This document shows positions 5,478 to 6,605 of a stretch of 6,605 nt of DNA, piece by piece. Position 1 is the stretch's first letter. Each line of letters opens with the position of its first letter. Location of the stretch: assembly GCA_000436695.1 (NCBI GenBank), contig HF992586.1, forward strand, positions 16,253-22,857, given 5' to 3'. The position numbers and the translations under genes are program-made. Source of the DNA: Prevotella sp. CAG:1185 (GTDB lineage Bacteria; Bacteroidota; Bacteroidia; Bacteroidales; Bacteroidaceae). The notes under the pieces are model-generated. The model did not search any database. It saw only the letters and a list, made by a program, of their open reading frames with translations, and had not been told where the DNA came from.

Positions 5478-6524
5478 ATGTTAGCATACACATACATAGA
5501 GCACGGAAGGTTTGAACTTTTGGACAAACCCGTGCCGCAAATAACCGACCCTCACGACGCCATTGTGCGCGTAACCCTTGGAAGCATCTGCACGAGCGAC
5601 CTGCACATAAAGCACGGCAGCGTGCCGCGGGCTGTGCCAGGCATAACCGTAGGACATGAGATGGTGGGCATAGTTGAACAAGTTGGCAGCGAGATAAGAA
5701 ACGTAAAGCCAGGCGACCGCGTAACTGTAAACGTTGAAACATTCTGCGGCGAATGTTTTTTCTGTAAGCACGGCTACGTAAACAACTGCGAAGACCCAGA
5801 CGGAGGCTGGGCCTTAGGTTGCCGCATTGACGGCGGACAGGCCGAATATGTAAGAGTGCCGCACGCAGACAACGGACTAAACCGCATACCCGACAACGTC
5901 ACCGACGAGCAGGCTCTCTTTACGGGCGACATACTTGCAACAGGATTCTGGGCTGCACGCATATCTGAGATTACATCAGACGACACTGTAATGATAATAG
6001 GTGCCGGCCCGACAGGTATATGCACCTTGCTGTGTGTCATGCTCCACAAGCCTCAGCGAATAATTATATGCGAGAAATCTGACGAACGCATCAATTTCGT
6101 TCGCAGCCATTATCCCGATGTCCTCATAACCAAACCTGAAGATGCCGAAGACTTTGTAAAGGCAAACAGCAGTCATGGCGGAGCCGACAGAGTGATTGAG
6201 GTGGCAGGAGCCGACGACACCTTCGAACTGGCATGGCGGTGCGCACGTCCAAATGCAATAGTTACGGTTGTTGCTCTTTACGACAAGCCTCAGACGCTGC
6301 CTTTGCCCGATATGTACGGCAAGAACCTTACGTTTAAGACTGGCGGCGTTGACGGCTGCGACTGCGACGAAATTCTGCGCCTGATATCTGAAGGCCGCAT
6401 CGATACCACCCCACTGATAACCCACCGCTATCCGCTAAACGAGATTGAAAAGGCTTACCGCACGTTTGAAAACCGGATTGACGGAGTGATAAAAGTGGCA
6501 ATAACCGAAAGGCAACGGACATAA
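5478..6524 (+). CDS. Zinc-dependent medium-chain alcohol dehydrogenase
   Basis: A 348-residue medium-chain dehydrogenase/reductase, the usual length for the family, oxidising alcohols or reducing carbonyls with a nicotinamide cofactor. The catalytic-zinc ligands appear to be C38 (SICTSD), H60 and E61 (GHE) and D151 (TGD). This is the same arrangement as the Cys-His-Asp site of thermophilic and clostridial secondary alcohol dehydrogenases. The structural-zinc lobe is intact with C90, C93, C96 and C104. The Rossmann fold begins with GAGPTG at 175-180, and an acidic residue (E199) ends the second strand, which favours NAD over NADP. An extra CDC at 294-296 is not part of either zinc site. Substrate cannot be assigned: secondary alcohols, polyols and threonine are all possible. 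The 48-bp gap from the DUF1810 gene has no promoter match, suggesting co-transcription. No Shine-Dalgarno is visible before ATG 5478. No terminator hairpin is clear in the 81 bases that follow. Confidence 0.94.
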   Translation: MLAYTYIEHGRFELLDKPVPQITDPHDAIVRVTLGSICTSDLHIKHGSVPRAVPGITVGHEMVGIVEQVGSEIRNVKPGDRVTVNVETFCGECFFCKHGYVNNCEDPDGGWALGCRIDGGQAEYVRVPHADNGLNRIPDNVTDEQALFTGDILATGFWAARISEITSDDTVMIIGAGPTGICTLLCVMLHKPQRIIICEKSDERINFVRSHYPDVLITKPEDAEDFVKANSSHGGADRVIEVAGADDTFELAWRCARPNAIVTVVALYDKPQTLPLPDMYGKNLTFKTGGVDGCDCDEILRLISEGRIDTTPLITHRYPLNEIEKAYRTFENRIDGVIKVAITERQRT

Positions 6525-6605
6525 GCAGTTAATGGCTTCATGCTGTCTTAATCTACCTCGTCTGAACATATCATAATGTTTAATGAATGTCCGCATGTTC
6601 CCAAA

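Noticed and set aside
6525..6605. Short inverted repeats after the alcohol dehydrogenase
   Set aside because: Stems of about five bases without a T-tract; no terminator or other element can be supported.
1..6605. tRNA, rRNA, CRISPR array, transposase or insertion-sequence ends
   Set aside because: Looked for on both strands; no regularly spaced repeats, no transposase-like protein and no tRNA-like segment were seen.

Overview
The window reads as a chromosomal stretch from a gut-type Bacteroidales bacterium, most likely Prevotellaceae. Three things point there. Gene starts almost all lack a Shine-Dalgarno sequence. Several intergenic regions carry the Bacteroidetes-type -7 element TAnnTTTG with a weak -33 element. 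The thioredoxin reductase and glutathione peroxidase proteins look like those I remember from Prevotella and Bacteroides. No database search was possible, so the taxon is an inference.

Layout, left to right. (1) Positions 1-1538, minus strand: an AT-rich pair. A 72-residue zinc-ribbon protein is followed 26 bp later by a dynamin-like GTPase that runs off the left edge (431 residues visible, C-terminal part missing). The pair has a good promoter of its own at 1577-1607. (2) Positions 1665-2018, minus strand: a small protein made of two zinc-finger-like units repeated with an exact 43-residue period. It has an uncertain start and a promoter region containing a perfect 16-bp palindrome. (3) Positions 2019-2497: a 479-bp non-coding stretch holding that promoter and two minus-strand terminator-like hairpins below trxB. 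(4) Positions 2498-4128, minus strand: gpx (Cys-type glutathione peroxidase) followed by trxB (thioredoxin reductase), a plausible peroxide-detoxification pair. (5) Positions 4129-4446: a divergent promoter region. (6) Positions 4447-6524, plus strand: a GNAT acetyltransferase, a DUF1810 protein and a zinc-dependent alcohol dehydrogenase, closely spaced and probably one transcript. (7) Positions 6525-6605: no recognised feature.

The trxB, gpx and plus-strand genes look like ordinary chromosomal genes at roughly 45-50% GC. The dynamin/zinc-ribbon pair is clearly more AT-rich and looks like an accessory insertion. If an unusual system is present, that pair is the best candidate, because bacterial dynamin-like GTPases include the LeoA-type proteins of the Eleos anti-phage system. 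The deciding evidence lies beyond the left edge. The small zinc-finger gene between this pair and trxB is the second unexplained element.
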